The translations under genes and the position numbers were made by a program. Shown piece after piece: positions 50,496 to 59,066 of a stretch of 62,383 nucleotides of DNA (position 1 is its first letter; each line of letters opens with the position of its first letter). The stretch comes from an uncultured Marmoricola sp. (GTDB lineage Bacteria > Actinomycetota > Actinomycetes > Propionibacteriales > Nocardioidaceae): positions 1-62,383 of the forward strand of contig CALMLL010000129.1 of assembly GCA_937868075.1 (NCBI GenBank). The letters run 5' to 3'. The notes under the pieces are model-generated. The model worked only from the letters and a program-made list of their open reading frames with translations. It ran no database searches and was not told where the DNA came from.

Positions 50496-51682
50496 TGACC
50501 ATCCTGCACGTCGATATGGATGCCTTCTACGCGTCGGTGATGACCAGGGACGATCCCGGTCTGCAACAGGTGCCCGTGGTCGTCGGTGGCGGCCACCGGG
50601 GAGTGGTGCTTTCAGCGAACTATCTGGCTCGTGAGTTCGGTGTCCGCTCGGCCATGCCGATGACGCGGGCTCGACGGATGTGTCCGGAGGCGGTGATCGT
50701 CCACCCCGACTACGACCTGTTCGAGTCGGTGTCGCAGTCGGTGATGCAGGTCTTCGCCCGCGTCACCGCCAATGTTTCGCCGCTCTCGATGGATGAGGCC
50801 TTCTTGGATCTTCGCGGGGTGCACGGCGACCCTGTCGACATCGCCGAGCAACTGCGGGCCCGGGTGTACGACGAGCAACGCATCACCTGCTCGGTCGGGA
50901 TCGCGGCGAGCGCCTCGGTGGCCAAGTTGGCCAGTCGGCGAGCCAAACCCGATGGGGTTGTCGTCGTACCTCCCGATGAGGTGACCCGCTTCTTGCACCC
51001 TCTCGACTGTGGCGAGTTGTACGGCGTGGGGGAGAAGACCCAGGAGCACCTGCATCGTCTGGGTCTGGTGACGGTGGGGGATGTGGCACACACCCCGGTC
51101 GCGGTATTGGTCCGCGCTCTCGGCCCGGCCCAGGGAGCCCACGTGCATGCGTTGGCCTGGGGCAAGGACCAACGCGGGGTCAGCGGCTATTTCGGGTACC
51201 AGCAGGCCCATGGGGCAGCCCCCGAACGCAGCATGGGTGCCGATGAGACCTTTGGGCGTGACACCGACGATCCCGAGGTGATCGCTCGGGAGCTGCTTCG
51301 GCTCTCGGCCAAGGTGGCTGGCCGCATGCGCCGGGCGAGTGTGGCTGGTCGCACGGTCAGCATCCGGGTGCGTTTCGCCGACTTCACCACCATCACACGT
51401 GCTCGCACCTTGCCTGAAGCCACCGATGTCACCAGCGAGATCTATGCCGCAGCGTTGGGGCTGTTCGCAGCGTTGGGGCTGCAACGGGCACGGCTGCGGT
51501 TGGTGGGAGTGCGGGTCGAGGGGTTGGTGCCTCGGGCCACGGTGCACCGGCAACTGCTCCTGGGCCAACGCGAGCATGGGTGGGCCGAGGCTGACCGGGC
51601 CGTGGACCGGGCGGTTCGGCGGTTCGGCGGTTCGGCGGTGCAGCCGGCGACCCTGCTCAACGGCCATGCCGGTCGAGGTTAG
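50495..51682 (+). CDS. dinB: DNA polymerase IV (Y-family)
   Basis: 395 residues. N-terminal ILHVDMDAFYASVMTRDDPG and the metal site SMDEAFLDL near residue 100 are Y-family signatures, with ITCSVGIAASASVAKLASRRAKPDGVVVV following. It copies past lesions. No SOS box or Shine-Dalgarno sequence precedes it; its promoter would lie in the methyltransferase gene. The little-finger ends at residue 370. RQLLLGQ near residue 352 may be a beta-clamp motif. An 8-base tandem repeat lies inside the last 25 codons. Confidence 0.93.
   Translation: MTILHVDMDAFYASVMTRDDPGLQQVPVVVGGGHRGVVLSANYLAREFGVRSAMPMTRARRMCPEAVIVHPDYDLFESVSQSVMQVFARVTANVSPLSMDEAFLDLRGVHGDPVDIAEQLRARVYDEQRITCSVGIAASASVAKLASRRAKPDGVVVVPPDEVTRFLHPLDCGELYGVGEKTQEHLHRLGLVTVGDVAHTPVAVLVRALGPAQGAHVHALAWGKDQRGVSGYFGYQQAHGAAPERSMGADETFGRDTDDPEVIARELLRLSAKVAGRMRRASVAGRTVSIRVRFADFTTITRARTLPEATDVTSEIYAAALGLFAALGLQRARLRLVGVRVEGLVPRATVHRQLLLGQREHGWAEADRAVDRAVRRFGGSAVQPATLLNGHAGRG
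51610..51639 (+). repeat. 8-bp tandem repeat at the 3' end of dinB
   Basis: GGCGGTTC occurs three times exactly (51610-51617, 51618-51625, 51626-51633) and is followed by GGCGGT. The unit is not a multiple of three, so gain or loss of one copy would change the reading frame of the last 15 or so dinB codons. Confidence 0.78.
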
Positions 51683-51774
51683 GTCTCGGTCGGGGGCCAA
51701 AACATTGCGACGGGTACCGCCCTACACCCCCCGTGCCTACACTGGTCGAAACTGCAGCCAGGGGAGGAGGGATC

Positions 51775-52137
51775 ATGCCGCTCTCAGAAGAAGAAATGCG
51801 TTTGTTGCAGCAGATGGAGCGCGCCCTCGCCGCGGAGGATCCTTCGTTCGCCTCGGCCCTGCGCGGACCTGACGCCAACCGCGCTGCCCGGCTTCGCTTC
51901 GGTGCCGCCATCGCCGTGTTCGCCCTCGGCATCGGCGCACTCCTCGGTGGGGCTGTCCTATCCCAGACCTGGCTGGGCATCCTGGGTTTCCTGGTCATGG
52001 TCGGTTCGACCACTGTCGCACTCAGCGTGCTACGCCAACGTGCGGTCAGCCGCACCGACGACGGGGCGGCGTCGTGGGCGGTCGATGAGGCCGACGAGCA
52101 CCGCTCCGGACCTCGCCGCCTCGACGACGAGATCTAG
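51775..52137 (+). CDS. DUF3040 membrane protein
   Basis: 120 residues. N-terminal MPLSEEEMRLLQQMERALAAEDPSFASALR is the DUF3040 hallmark (LSE-E-xxLL-xxExxLxxDDPxFA), followed by two membrane helices (about 45-87) and a short Asp/Arg-rich cytosolic tail. The family is widespread in Actinobacteria and unassigned, often near mraZ and the dcw cluster, as here. GGGGAGGAGG precedes the ATG; TACACT (51738-51743) is a possible -10. Confidence 0.9.
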   Translation: MPLSEEEMRLLQQMERALAAEDPSFASALRGPDANRAARLRFGAAIAVFALGIGALLGGAVLSQTWLGILGFLVMVGSTTVALSVLRQRAVSRTDDGAASWAVDEADEHRSGPRRLDDEI

Positions 52138-52170
52138 CAGGGGTACCTCGCGCCCCGAGCTCGTGGGCTC

Positions 52171-54381
52171 TCAGTGATGGCGTCGTCTCCTGAAGCTCAG
52201 CACTGACGCGGGCCACCACCCGTCTCTGCCGCGTCCCTCAGTGCGGGCAACGGTCTCCTCCCACGTCTGGAGGTCCTCGACGATCGCGGTCCGGACCCGA
52301 GCGGAGACCTCGACCGGGCGGTCGTAGCGCCGCTCCTCGACGAAACGCACCACGTGTCGCAGCGCATCACGTGAGGCGACATCCGGTGGTGCCACGGAGG
52401 CGACCAGATCACGCTCAACCACGCGCGGACTCCGCCCCTCTGTCCAGATCAAGCCGGCGTCGAGCGTGCTGTCACGCAGTTCGTCCCACAACCCCGCGGC
52501 CAGGGCATCGGCGTCGGTGGCGGCGAGTCGACGCCGACGACGCAGCGTGCGCACAAGTCGGGGAGCGAGTGCCAACGACAGCAGGAGTGCCGCAGCGCTC
52601 CACCACCACGGTGCCGATCCACTGCCTGTCTTGGTGGGGTCGGTGGTCCCCCGGTCGGGCAGGGGAAGCGGGGTCGGGTTCGGGGTCGGCTTGACCGTCG
52701 TACTCGGCTGGCCGGGCCCGGTGACCGGAACGCGTAGCCGGCCGCGGGTATAGGCGGGAACCTCTGCCGCGCGGCCGCTCGGCGTCGGTTCGAACCTCAC
52801 CCAACCCACTCCGGCGAAGAAGAGTTCGGGCCAGGCATGCATGTCACGGGTGCTGAACACCTGGTCCCCGCCCACCACGTCGGGATGCAAGAAGCCCACG
52901 GCTACCCGAGACGGGATACGTAGCTCTCGAGCCAACGTCGCCATCGCGGTGGCGAACTGCTCGCAATAGCCGACCCGGTCGATCGTGATGAAGTTGGCAA
53001 GGGTCGCGATCCCGGTGCCCGGCGAAGCGGCGGTCGAGTAGGTGAATCCACCGTCGTCGCGGAACCACCGCTGCAACTTCACCGCTCGCTCGTAATCACT
53101 CTTCGACCCTCGGGTGACGCGCTTCGCGGTGGCCAAGAAAGCCGGCGGCAACCCGTCAGGTAACGCCGTCATACGTTCGACCATCGGCCCGGTGAGGTAG
53201 GGCGCCTGCTGGAGTTGCTCCTTCGTCGGGGTCACCCGCAGCGCATCCAAGGAGTAGCTGAACCCGGCTGCGGTGCGCTCGTCGGCCGACGTCACATCCA
53301 GCGTGCTCGGATCGACCCGCCACTGCCCGGGGATGCTGGTGATCGCCGTGGTCGGGAACGGCAAGGGCAGCCAACTGGTCTCGAACTGTCGACTGACCTC
53401 GATCCGCCACCTCGACGACGATGTGGCCACCCGTGCGGTGAGCCCTTCGGCCCCGGGAAGGCGACTCGACAGTGCGTTGTCCTCCGACAGCGAGCGTGAC
53501 GAGGGCTTCCACACGCTGGCGTCGAACTGGTCGAGAACACTGAGGCGTAGGTAACTGGCATCGTCCTCGGTCTGCACCGTGACCAGGTCGATGTCAGGAC
53601 CCAGCGTGAGATCCCGTTTGAGGTTCAGCATGGGGTTGGTCAACCGCGTGCCTTGCGCTGCGCCGCCGCCCTCCGAGCCCGGACCCAGGGTTGCCCTGGT
53701 CGGCACCACCTGAGGTACGACGAGTGCCACCGCGGCGCTGACGCCCACGATCGTGGCCGTGGCTCCCCACCCTCGCGCCAACCCATGTGCCGTGTCGCCG
53801 CCAGGCTGCGCAGTGGCGATCATCTCGGTGAGTGCGACCACCGCCAACCACAGCGCCGCGGCCAGCATCAGGAGCACGGCTGATCTGGGAAGGAGGTAGA
53901 TGCTGGCGGCGATCGCCACGATCAGCAGCAACGGGATGCCCATCAACGCGGGTTGGTCGAACCCACACGCCAGCAGATCGAGCACGATCACCAGGGCCAT
54001 CGCAGCGAGGACAAGAACCGAAAGGAACTCGGGGTAGATCGCGGGCACCGGTGTCACCTGGGTGCGCGCGGTGTCGATCCCGGTGACCAACGTGCGCCAG
54101 GATGCCGCCAGCGAAGATTCGCCCCTCTCGGCGGCAAGCGAGCCCTCAGAAATGAACCACCACGCGATCAGCGCCACCTGAACGACCGGTGCGAGCGCGG
54201 CGAACCGGGGCGCGACCGCACGGATTCCCCAGCCCACGAGCGCAACGGTGACCACCCCGACCAGCAGCAGCCTGCTGAACGCGGCGCCGTCATCGGTGAA
54301 CCCTCGCCAGGTCTGCAGGGCCAGCCATGCGCATGCCGCAGTCAGCAACGCGCGCACCAGCAGCAGGCGTGCCCTGGTCAT
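52171..54381 (-). CDS. Membrane transglutaminase-like protein (TgpA family)
   Basis: 736 residues. Membrane helices in the first 200 residues, a beta-rich extracytoplasmic part, then a transglutaminase-like core near residue 470-530 with Cys in GYCEQFATAMA and His in TRDMHAWPELFF, a single helix at about 605, and a cytosolic C-terminal DUF4129-like tail. Members of this family stand with MoxR and DUF58 genes; their substrates in the wall are unknown. The ATG at 54379-54381 overlaps the DUF58 stop (ATGA), fixing the start over a longer reading. Confidence 0.9.
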   Translation of the reverse strand: MTRARLLLVRALLTAACAWLALQTWRGFTDDGAAFSRLLLVGVVTVALVGWGIRAVAPRFAALAPVVQVALIAWWFISEGSLAAERGESSLAASWRTLVTGIDTARTQVTPVPAIYPEFLSVLVLAAMALVIVLDLLACGFDQPALMGIPLLLIVAIAASIYLLPRSAVLLMLAAALWLAVVALTEMIATAQPGGDTAHGLARGWGATATIVGVSAAVALVVPQVVPTRATLGPGSEGGGAAQGTRLTNPMLNLKRDLTLGPDIDLVTVQTEDDASYLRLSVLDQFDASVWKPSSRSLSEDNALSSRLPGAEGLTARVATSSSRWRIEVSRQFETSWLPLPFPTTAITSIPGQWRVDPSTLDVTSADERTAAGFSYSLDALRVTPTKEQLQQAPYLTGPMVERMTALPDGLPPAFLATAKRVTRGSKSDYERAVKLQRWFRDDGGFTYSTAASPGTGIATLANFITIDRVGYCEQFATAMATLARELRIPSRVAVGFLHPDVVGGDQVFSTRDMHAWPELFFAGVGWVRFEPTPSGRAAEVPAYTRGRLRVPVTGPGQPSTTVKPTPNPTPLPLPDRGTTDPTKTGSGSAPWWWSAAALLLSLALAPRLVRTLRRRRRLAATDADALAAGLWDELRDSTLDAGLIWTEGRSPRVVERDLVASVAPPDVASRDALRHVVRFVEERRYDRPVEVSARVRTAIVEDLQTWEETVARTEGRGRDGWWPASVLSFRRRRHH

Positions 54382-55571
54382 CCGACCAACCTCTGCCATG
54401 CGTCGGCCATTGAAGTGCCGGGTGCCCACATCGAGGTGCGCCAGCCCTGTTTGGTCAGCCAGTCTCCATCGGCCCCGTCGCCCACCAGGATCGCGAGGCG
54501 ACGATGGTCACGGGAGGAGTTGATGCCCGACCACGGCGGCGGCGCGCTTTGGGTGGGACCGGTGATCGCAACCACGACGCTGCCGGTCGCGGCGTCGAGA
54601 TCCTGCTCCCATCGCGGTGTGTTCACCAGCGGCAGGACGGCCAGTTCTGACAACAGCGGCCAGAGGTCCTGCCGCCTCCCCGAACCTTCCGCGGACACCA
54701 CACCGGTCGCGGTGGCCAGTTGCACGTGGTAGCCCACGCCAACCAGGTGCGCGAGCACCGAGGCGGCTGCATCCACAGCGGATTCGAAGGCGGCCGTGGC
54801 GTCGGCTCGCGTATCTCGTGTGTCGAAGACCGATTGTCGGTTGTCGATGATCACCGTCGCCGAACTCTGGGTGGGCTGTTCTTCGCGGCGCACCATGAGG
54901 TCACCCATGCGAGCGGTGGTCGGCCAATGGACACGGCGCAGGTCGTCGCCGCGGCGGTACTCGCGGATGGAGGCGTCGGAGACGTCTCCGGCGGCGTACG
55001 AACGGGCGGTTTCGCCGCCGGCCCCGTAGCGGCCGCCGTCGAGGGCCAGGTCGGGAAGTGGGGTGATTGCCGGGGTGACGATGAAGGGTGTGGAGCCACT
55101 GACGGTTTCGGTGGACTCGACCAGTCCCAGTGGATCGCTGAGCCGTAGGTTCAGCGGACCCAGGTCGTAGCGCCCTCGCCGCTGTGGCGAGATGGGGTAG
55201 TCGAGCCGGCGTTGCTCGCCCTTTCCCAGCGGTGGGATCTGGAATCGCGGTCGCTCTCCCAAGGCGTAGGGGATCCGGTCCTCCGCGGTCACCAAGGCGC
55301 TGGCGCGCTCGCTGTTGGTCAGCGTCAGCGTGACCGTGGCCCGCTCCTGGGCGGCCACGCTGGGCGGGGTGACCTGTCGTTCGACGCTGATCTGGTGGCG
55401 CCGACGTGACACATAGAGGAGTCCGAGCGCAGGAACCAGGCAGACCAGAAGCCCGACGCGCACCAGATCGCGTTCGACCAGGAGGAAGCCTGCGCCCACC
55501 GAGGTCAGCCCGGCCGCCAGGAACGACAACCCCCTGACGGTGAGGCTGCGTTCGATTACCCGCTTGGCCAT
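54378..55571 (-). CDS. DUF58 domain protein
   Basis: 397 residues. Two membrane helices at the N-terminus (about 12-50, VRGLSFLAAGLTSVGAGFLLVE) precede a beta-rich region and the DUF58 core, SIREYRRGDDLRRVHWPTTARMGDLMVRREE, near residue 205-235; the rest is VWA-like. DUF58 proteins act with MoxR ATPases and transglutaminases. It overlaps the transglutaminase gene by four bases and follows moxR by 10 bases, one transcript moxR-DUF58-tgpA. Confidence 0.93.
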   Translation of the reverse strand: MAKRVIERSLTVRGLSFLAAGLTSVGAGFLLVERDLVRVGLLVCLVPALGLLYVSRRRHQISVERQVTPPSVAAQERATVTLTLTNSERASALVTAEDRIPYALGERPRFQIPPLGKGEQRRLDYPISPQRRGRYDLGPLNLRLSDPLGLVESTETVSGSTPFIVTPAITPLPDLALDGGRYGAGGETARSYAAGDVSDASIREYRRGDDLRRVHWPTTARMGDLMVRREEQPTQSSATVIIDNRQSVFDTRDTRADATAAFESAVDAAASVLAHLVGVGYHVQLATATGVVSAEGSGRRQDLWPLLSELAVLPLVNTPRWEQDLDAATGSVVVAITGPTQSAPPPWSGINSSRDHRRLAILVGDGADGDWLTKQGWRTSMWAPGTSMADAWQRLVG

Positions 55572-55581
55572 CGTGGTGGGA

Positions 55582-56619
55582 CTAGTTGGCGTCGACGGGG
55601 ACGCGGGCCACCAGGTCGGCCAGGATCGACGCGCTGGTGCGCCCCGCGCTGGTCGCCTCGATCGTCGGGATCAATCGGTGGGTCAACACCGCGGGCGCCA
55701 GGGCGGTCAGGTCGTCGGGGATGACATACGCGCGGCCCTCGAGAGCGGCTGCGGCTTTGGAGGCGCGGATCAGATGCAGGGTGGCTCGAGGTGAAGCACC
55801 GAGTTTGAGGTCGCGCGATTGCCGGGTCGCGGTGGACAGCGCCACCGCGTATCGGCGTACGGCGTCGGAGACGTGCACCGACGAGGTGAGCGACACCAGC
55901 GAACGGATCTGTTCGGCGTCGCAGACCGGTTGCAACGCTTCGAGCGGGTTGGTCGTGGTGTGGGTGTCGAGCATCGCGAGTTCGGCGCTGGCGACCGGAT
56001 AGCCCATGGCCGATCGGGCCATGAAGCGGTCCAGTTGTGCCTCGGGGAGCGCGTAGAGCCCTTCCATGCTCACCGGGTTCTGGGTCGCGACCACGAGGAA
56101 CGGCTTCTCGAGGTGATAGGTGACCCCGTCGACGGTGACCTGCTGTTCCTCCATGCACTCCAACATGGCCGACTGCGTCTTGGGGGAGGCTCGGTTGATC
56201 TCATCGCCAATCACGACGTTGGCGAAGACCCCTCCGGGGCGGAACTCGAACTTGCGCGTCTCCATGTTGTAGATCGAGACGCCGGTGACGTCGGCCGGCA
56301 AGAGGTCGGGGGTGAACTGGATCCGTCGCACGGTGCAGGCCATCGACTTGGCCAGCGCCTTGCTCAGCATCGTCTTACCGACGCCGGGAACGTCCTCGAG
56401 CAGCAGGTGCCCTTCGGCGAGCAGCACGGTGATGGCCAGACGGACCACATCGGACTTGCCTTCGATCACCTTCTCGATGCCTGCCTGCATGCGGCCGGTG
56501 ATCTCGACCAGGGGTGCCAGATCAAGCCCTGCTCCGGAGTCACCACCCATCGGCCCGGTGCCTCCACTGCCCATTGGAGCCTCGCCCCCTGATCCCCGCA
56601 TCGCGTTCATCTGCCCCAT
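55582..56619 (-). CDS. MoxR-type AAA+ ATPase
   Basis: 345 residues. Glycine/methionine-rich N-terminus (about 1-30), then a AAA+ domain with Walker A LLLEDVPGVGKTMLSKAL near residue 75, Walker B and the sensor EINRASPKTQSAMLE with EQQVTVDGVTYHLEKPFLVVATQNP typical of MoxR. It is thought to help assemble or activate membrane or metalloprotein complexes with DUF58 and transglutaminase partners. GGGGGAAG precedes the ATG. The gene is divergent from mraZ. Confidence 0.95.
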   Translation of the reverse strand: MGQMNAMRGSGGEAPMGSGGTGPMGGDSGAGLDLAPLVEITGRMQAGIEKVIEGKSDVVRLAITVLLAEGHLLLEDVPGVGKTMLSKALAKSMACTVRRIQFTPDLLPADVTGVSIYNMETRKFEFRPGGVFANVVIGDEINRASPKTQSAMLECMEEQQVTVDGVTYHLEKPFLVVATQNPVSMEGLYALPEAQLDRFMARSAMGYPVASAELAMLDTHTTTNPLEALQPVCDAEQIRSLVSLTSSVHVSDAVRRYAVALSTATRQSRDLKLGASPRATLHLIRASKAAAALEGRAYVIPDDLTALAPAVLTHRLIPTIEATSAGRTSASILADLVARVPVDAN

Positions 56620-56718
56620 CTTCCCCCACCGGTGGTGGATACGTCGCCTGGCAGCTTTCCGAGGGCCGAATCAGGCGGGGGAGTGGCGTGGGACTCGGGG
56701 GAGCCACACGGTGTGAAG

Positions 56719-56763
56719 TGGTTGACGAGGGGGTGAAATGGGTTACAGTGGGGCGAAATGGAG
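56719..56763 (+). promoter_or_regulatory. mraZ promoter with overlapping MraZ-box repeats
   Basis: TTGACG (56722-56727) and TACAGT (56744-56749) are spaced 16 bases and form the promoter. TGG-type units lie at 10-base intervals: TGGTT (56719), GGGGG (56729), TGGGT (56739), TGGGG (56749) and TGGAG (56759). MraZ is known to bind series of TGGGN units of this spacing and to repress its own operon. The units cover both -35 and -10, so bound MraZ would exclude polymerase. Confidence 0.75.
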
Positions 56764-56773
56764 GAGGTGTGCA

Positions 56774-57226
56774 GTGCTTGAGCGGGTCTTTGTGGGCAAC
56801 TCCAGCCACAAGCTCGATGACAAGGCACGGCTCTTCCTCCCCGCGAAGTTCCGCGAAGGGTTGACGGAGGAAGTCGTGATCGCGCCGAGCCAGGAGCACT
56901 GCCTCGCGGTGTGGTCCATGCCCGGCTTCGCGAAGTACTGCGAGTCGTTGCTGAACGAATCCCCGACCGACCGCAAGGTCCGTGACTTTGTCCGGTTCCT
57001 CAGCCACAACTCGGCCTTGGAGTCGGTCGACAAGCAGGGGCGGGTGGGTCTGAAGCCGGCGTTGCGCGAGTGGGCCGGGCTCGACCGCGAAGTCCTGATC
57101 ACCGGCGCCATCAATCACGCCGAGATCTGGGAGCCGACCCGCTGGCACACGCTCAACGAAGGCAACAAGGAGCGCTTCGCGAACCTCGATGGACCGATCA
57201 GCGGAGGCATGTCGCTGCCCTACTGA
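56774..57226 (+). CDS. mraZ: Transcriptional regulator MraZ
   Basis: 150 residues, near the usual 143. Two MraZ (SpoVT/AbrB-like) repeats are visible: FVGNSSHKLDDKARLFLPAKF and NSALESVDKQGRVGLKPALRE, with the ring-interface segment ITGAINHAEIWEPTRW. It forms a ring that binds the TGGGN repeats upstream and controls the dcw cluster. The GTG at 56774 has GAGGAGG at good distance and matches the family start; a longer frame upstream runs through the promoter. A 305-base stretch with a small frame separates it from rsmH. Confidence 0.96.
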   Translation: MLERVFVGNSSHKLDDKARLFLPAKFREGLTEEVVIAPSQEHCLAVWSMPGFAKYCESLLNESPTDRKVRDFVRFLSHNSALESVDKQGRVGLKPALREWAGLDREVLITGAINHAEIWEPTRWHTLNEGNKERFANLDGPISGGMSLPY

Positions 57227-57397
57227 TCGAGGGGCCGCGCAACACACAACTTCATATCGGATTCGCAGGCTGTGGCCGCCGCCCGCTTCGCCTCCTCTGA
57301 CACACCTTCCCCGGTGCCAGATGACGAAGCGGGCGCCGACCTCAACAGGCGAATCCGGAACTACGCACCACATCTACTGCAGCAGGGGGTCGAACCG

Positions 57398-57529
57398 ATG
57401 AGCGGGATCACACCAACGCGACGAGTACGTCACGACGTACGCGACGGGTTGATGGTGATGGGCTTCTCACTCACCTCTTCGTGTGCCCTGGCGTTCGTGT
57501 TGATCTTGCTGACCCGCGCGGGGAGCTGA
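57398..57529 (+). CDS. Small membrane protein between mraZ and rsmH
   Basis: 43 residues from the ATG at 57398, ending two bases before the rsmH GTG. A basic segment ([13 protein letters not shown]) precedes one hydrophobic helix ([21 protein letters not shown]). AGGGGGTCG stands before the ATG. The frame is open back to about 57272 (85 residues), so a longer form is possible. Codon third positions are less GC-rich than in neighbouring genes. The position inside the dcw operon suggests a division-linked membrane peptide, but this is inference. Confidence 0.45.
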   Translation: MSGITPTRRVRHDVRDGLMVMGFSLTSSCALAFVLILLTRAGS

Positions 57530-57531
57530 GT

Positions 57532-58491
57532 GTGAGCGCCCCCGCCCACGTCCCGGTGATGATCGATCGGGTCGTCGGATTGCTCGCCCCCGCCCTGGCG
57601 GAGCCGAGCAGCGTTCTGATCGATGCCACCTTGGGGCTCGGCGGCCATAGCGAGGCACTCCTCCAGCGCTGCCCCCAAACACGGCTGATCGGGATCGACC
57701 GCGACCGGCATGCTCTAGAACGCGCCGGCCACCGCCTCGAGGCGTACGCCGAGCGGATCACCCTCGTGCACGCGGTCTACGACGAGATCCCCGGCGTGCT
57801 GGCCGACCTCGGGCTCGCCTCGGTTCACGGGATCCTGTTCGACCTGGGTGTCTCATCGATGCAACTCGACCTAGCCGAGCGCGGGTTCGCCTACGCCGAG
57901 GACGCCCCGCTGGACATGCGGATGGACGACACCGTCGGACACACCGCCGCCGACATCCTCAACACCTACCCCGAACGTGACCTGGCCCGGGTGCTGCGCA
58001 CGTGGGGTGAGGAGCGCTTCGCCCGTCAGATCGCCCGCGCCGTGGTGCGGGAGCGGGCCGCGCAACCGTTCACCACGTCGGCGCGCCTCGTGGAGTTGAT
58101 CCGGAGCACGATCCCGGCGCCGGCCCGACGCACCGGAGGGCATCCGGCCAAGCGGACGTTCCAAGCGTTGCGGATCGAGGTCAACGACGAGTTGGGCGTG
58201 CTGAGGCGAGCGATCCCGGCGGCCATCGGAGCGCTTCGGGTCGGCGGACGCCTGGTGGTGATGAGTTACCAGTCGCTGGAGGACCGGATCGTCAAGCAGG
58301 ACCTCGCAGCGGGCGCGGCCACCACGGCGCCGCCCGACCTGCCCGTCGTACCCGAGGACCTGCAGCCACGACTGCGCCTGCTCACCCGCGGGGCCGAGGT
58401 TGCTTCGCCCGAAGAGATCGCCAGCAACCCCAGGTCCGCGCCGGTCCGCCTGCGGGCGGTCGAACGGATCCGAGAAGAGGTGGCCGCATGA
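57532..58491 (+). CDS. rsmH: 16S rRNA (cytosine(1402)-N(4))-methyltransferase
   Basis: 319 residues. N-terminal [17 protein letters not shown] and the SAM site [15 protein letters not shown], then [27 protein letters not shown] and [21 protein letters not shown] are the RsmH motifs; the C-terminal end has [13 protein letters not shown]. It methylates C1402 of 16S rRNA. The GTG at 57532 is preceded by GGGGAGCTGA and fits the family start. It overlaps ftsL by four bases in the mraZ-rsmH-ftsL-ftsI operon. Confidence 0.97.
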   Translation: MSAPAHVPVMIDRVVGLLAPALAEPSSVLIDATLGLGGHSEALLQRCPQTRLIGIDRDRHALERAGHRLEAYAERITLVHAVYDEIPGVLADLGLASVHGILFDLGVSSMQLDLAERGFAYAEDAPLDMRMDDTVGHTAADILNTYPERDLARVLRTWGEERFARQIARAVVRERAAQPFTTSARLVELIRSTIPAPARRTGGHPAKRTFQALRIEVNDELGVLRRAIPAAIGALRVGGRLVVMSYQSLEDRIVKQDLAAGAATTAPPDLPVVPEDLQPRLRLLTRGAEVASPEEIASNPRSAPVRLRAVERIREEVAA

Positions 58492-59066
58492 GCAGCCCAG
58501 CGGCAACGCCTCGTCGGCTCCCGCGGCCACGGTTCCCAGAGTCGGCGCGTGCGCGGGCCCGACTGCGCGCCGTGCCGGTCTCGGTCTCCACGATCCCTCG
58601 GGCCGGATTCGTAGTCCTGATCTCGATCCTCCTGATGGCCGGGGTCGTCGGGCTGCTGGCGTTCAACACCTCGATGCAGCAGGCCTCCTTCGAAGCCACG
58701 AAGCTTGACCGGCAGGCCACCGTGCTGGCTGCCCGCCAACAGGCTCTGGAACTGCAGGTCGCTGCTCTGCGCGACCCCCAGCACGTGGCGCTTGCGGCCC
58801 GTCACCTCGGCATGGTGCCCCCGCCGGCGCCCGCGTTCATCGACCTGCGCACGGGTGATCTCCTCGGAGTGGCCCTGCCCGCCCTCCCCGGTGATGCCAT
58901 GCGGGTCACCCCGCTGCCTGCGGCCCGACCGAAGTCACTCACGCCTCGGGAGAAGATCGTGAAGGTCACGCTGACCAAGGCGCAGTTGCGGCGCCTCGAG
59001 CGCGACAAGCGTCGCGCGGCTCAGGATCAGGCGGCCCAGACCACCAAGCAAGGCAGCGGCGGATGA
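58488..59066 (+). CDS. ftsL: FtsL-like cell division protein
   Basis: 192 residues. A proline/arginine-rich cytosolic N-terminus (1-37), one membrane helix (about 38-62, [20 protein letters not shown]), then a leucine-zipper-like coil ([23 protein letters not shown]) and an extracytoplasmic tail ending in Lys/Arg/Gln-rich sequence. FtsL bridges FtsB/FtsQ and activates FtsWI at the septum. It overlaps rsmH and ftsI by four bases each. The low conservation of FtsL means that the call rests mostly on architecture and position. Confidence 0.87.
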   Translation: MSSPAATPRRLPRPRFPESARARARLRAVPVSVSTIPRAGFVVLISILLMAGVVGLLAFNTSMQQASFEATKLDRQATVLAARQQALELQVAALRDPQHVALAARHLGMVPPPAPAFIDLRTGDLLGVALPALPGDAMRVTPLPAARPKSLTPREKIVKVTLTKAQLRRLERDKRRAAQDQAAQTTKQGSGG

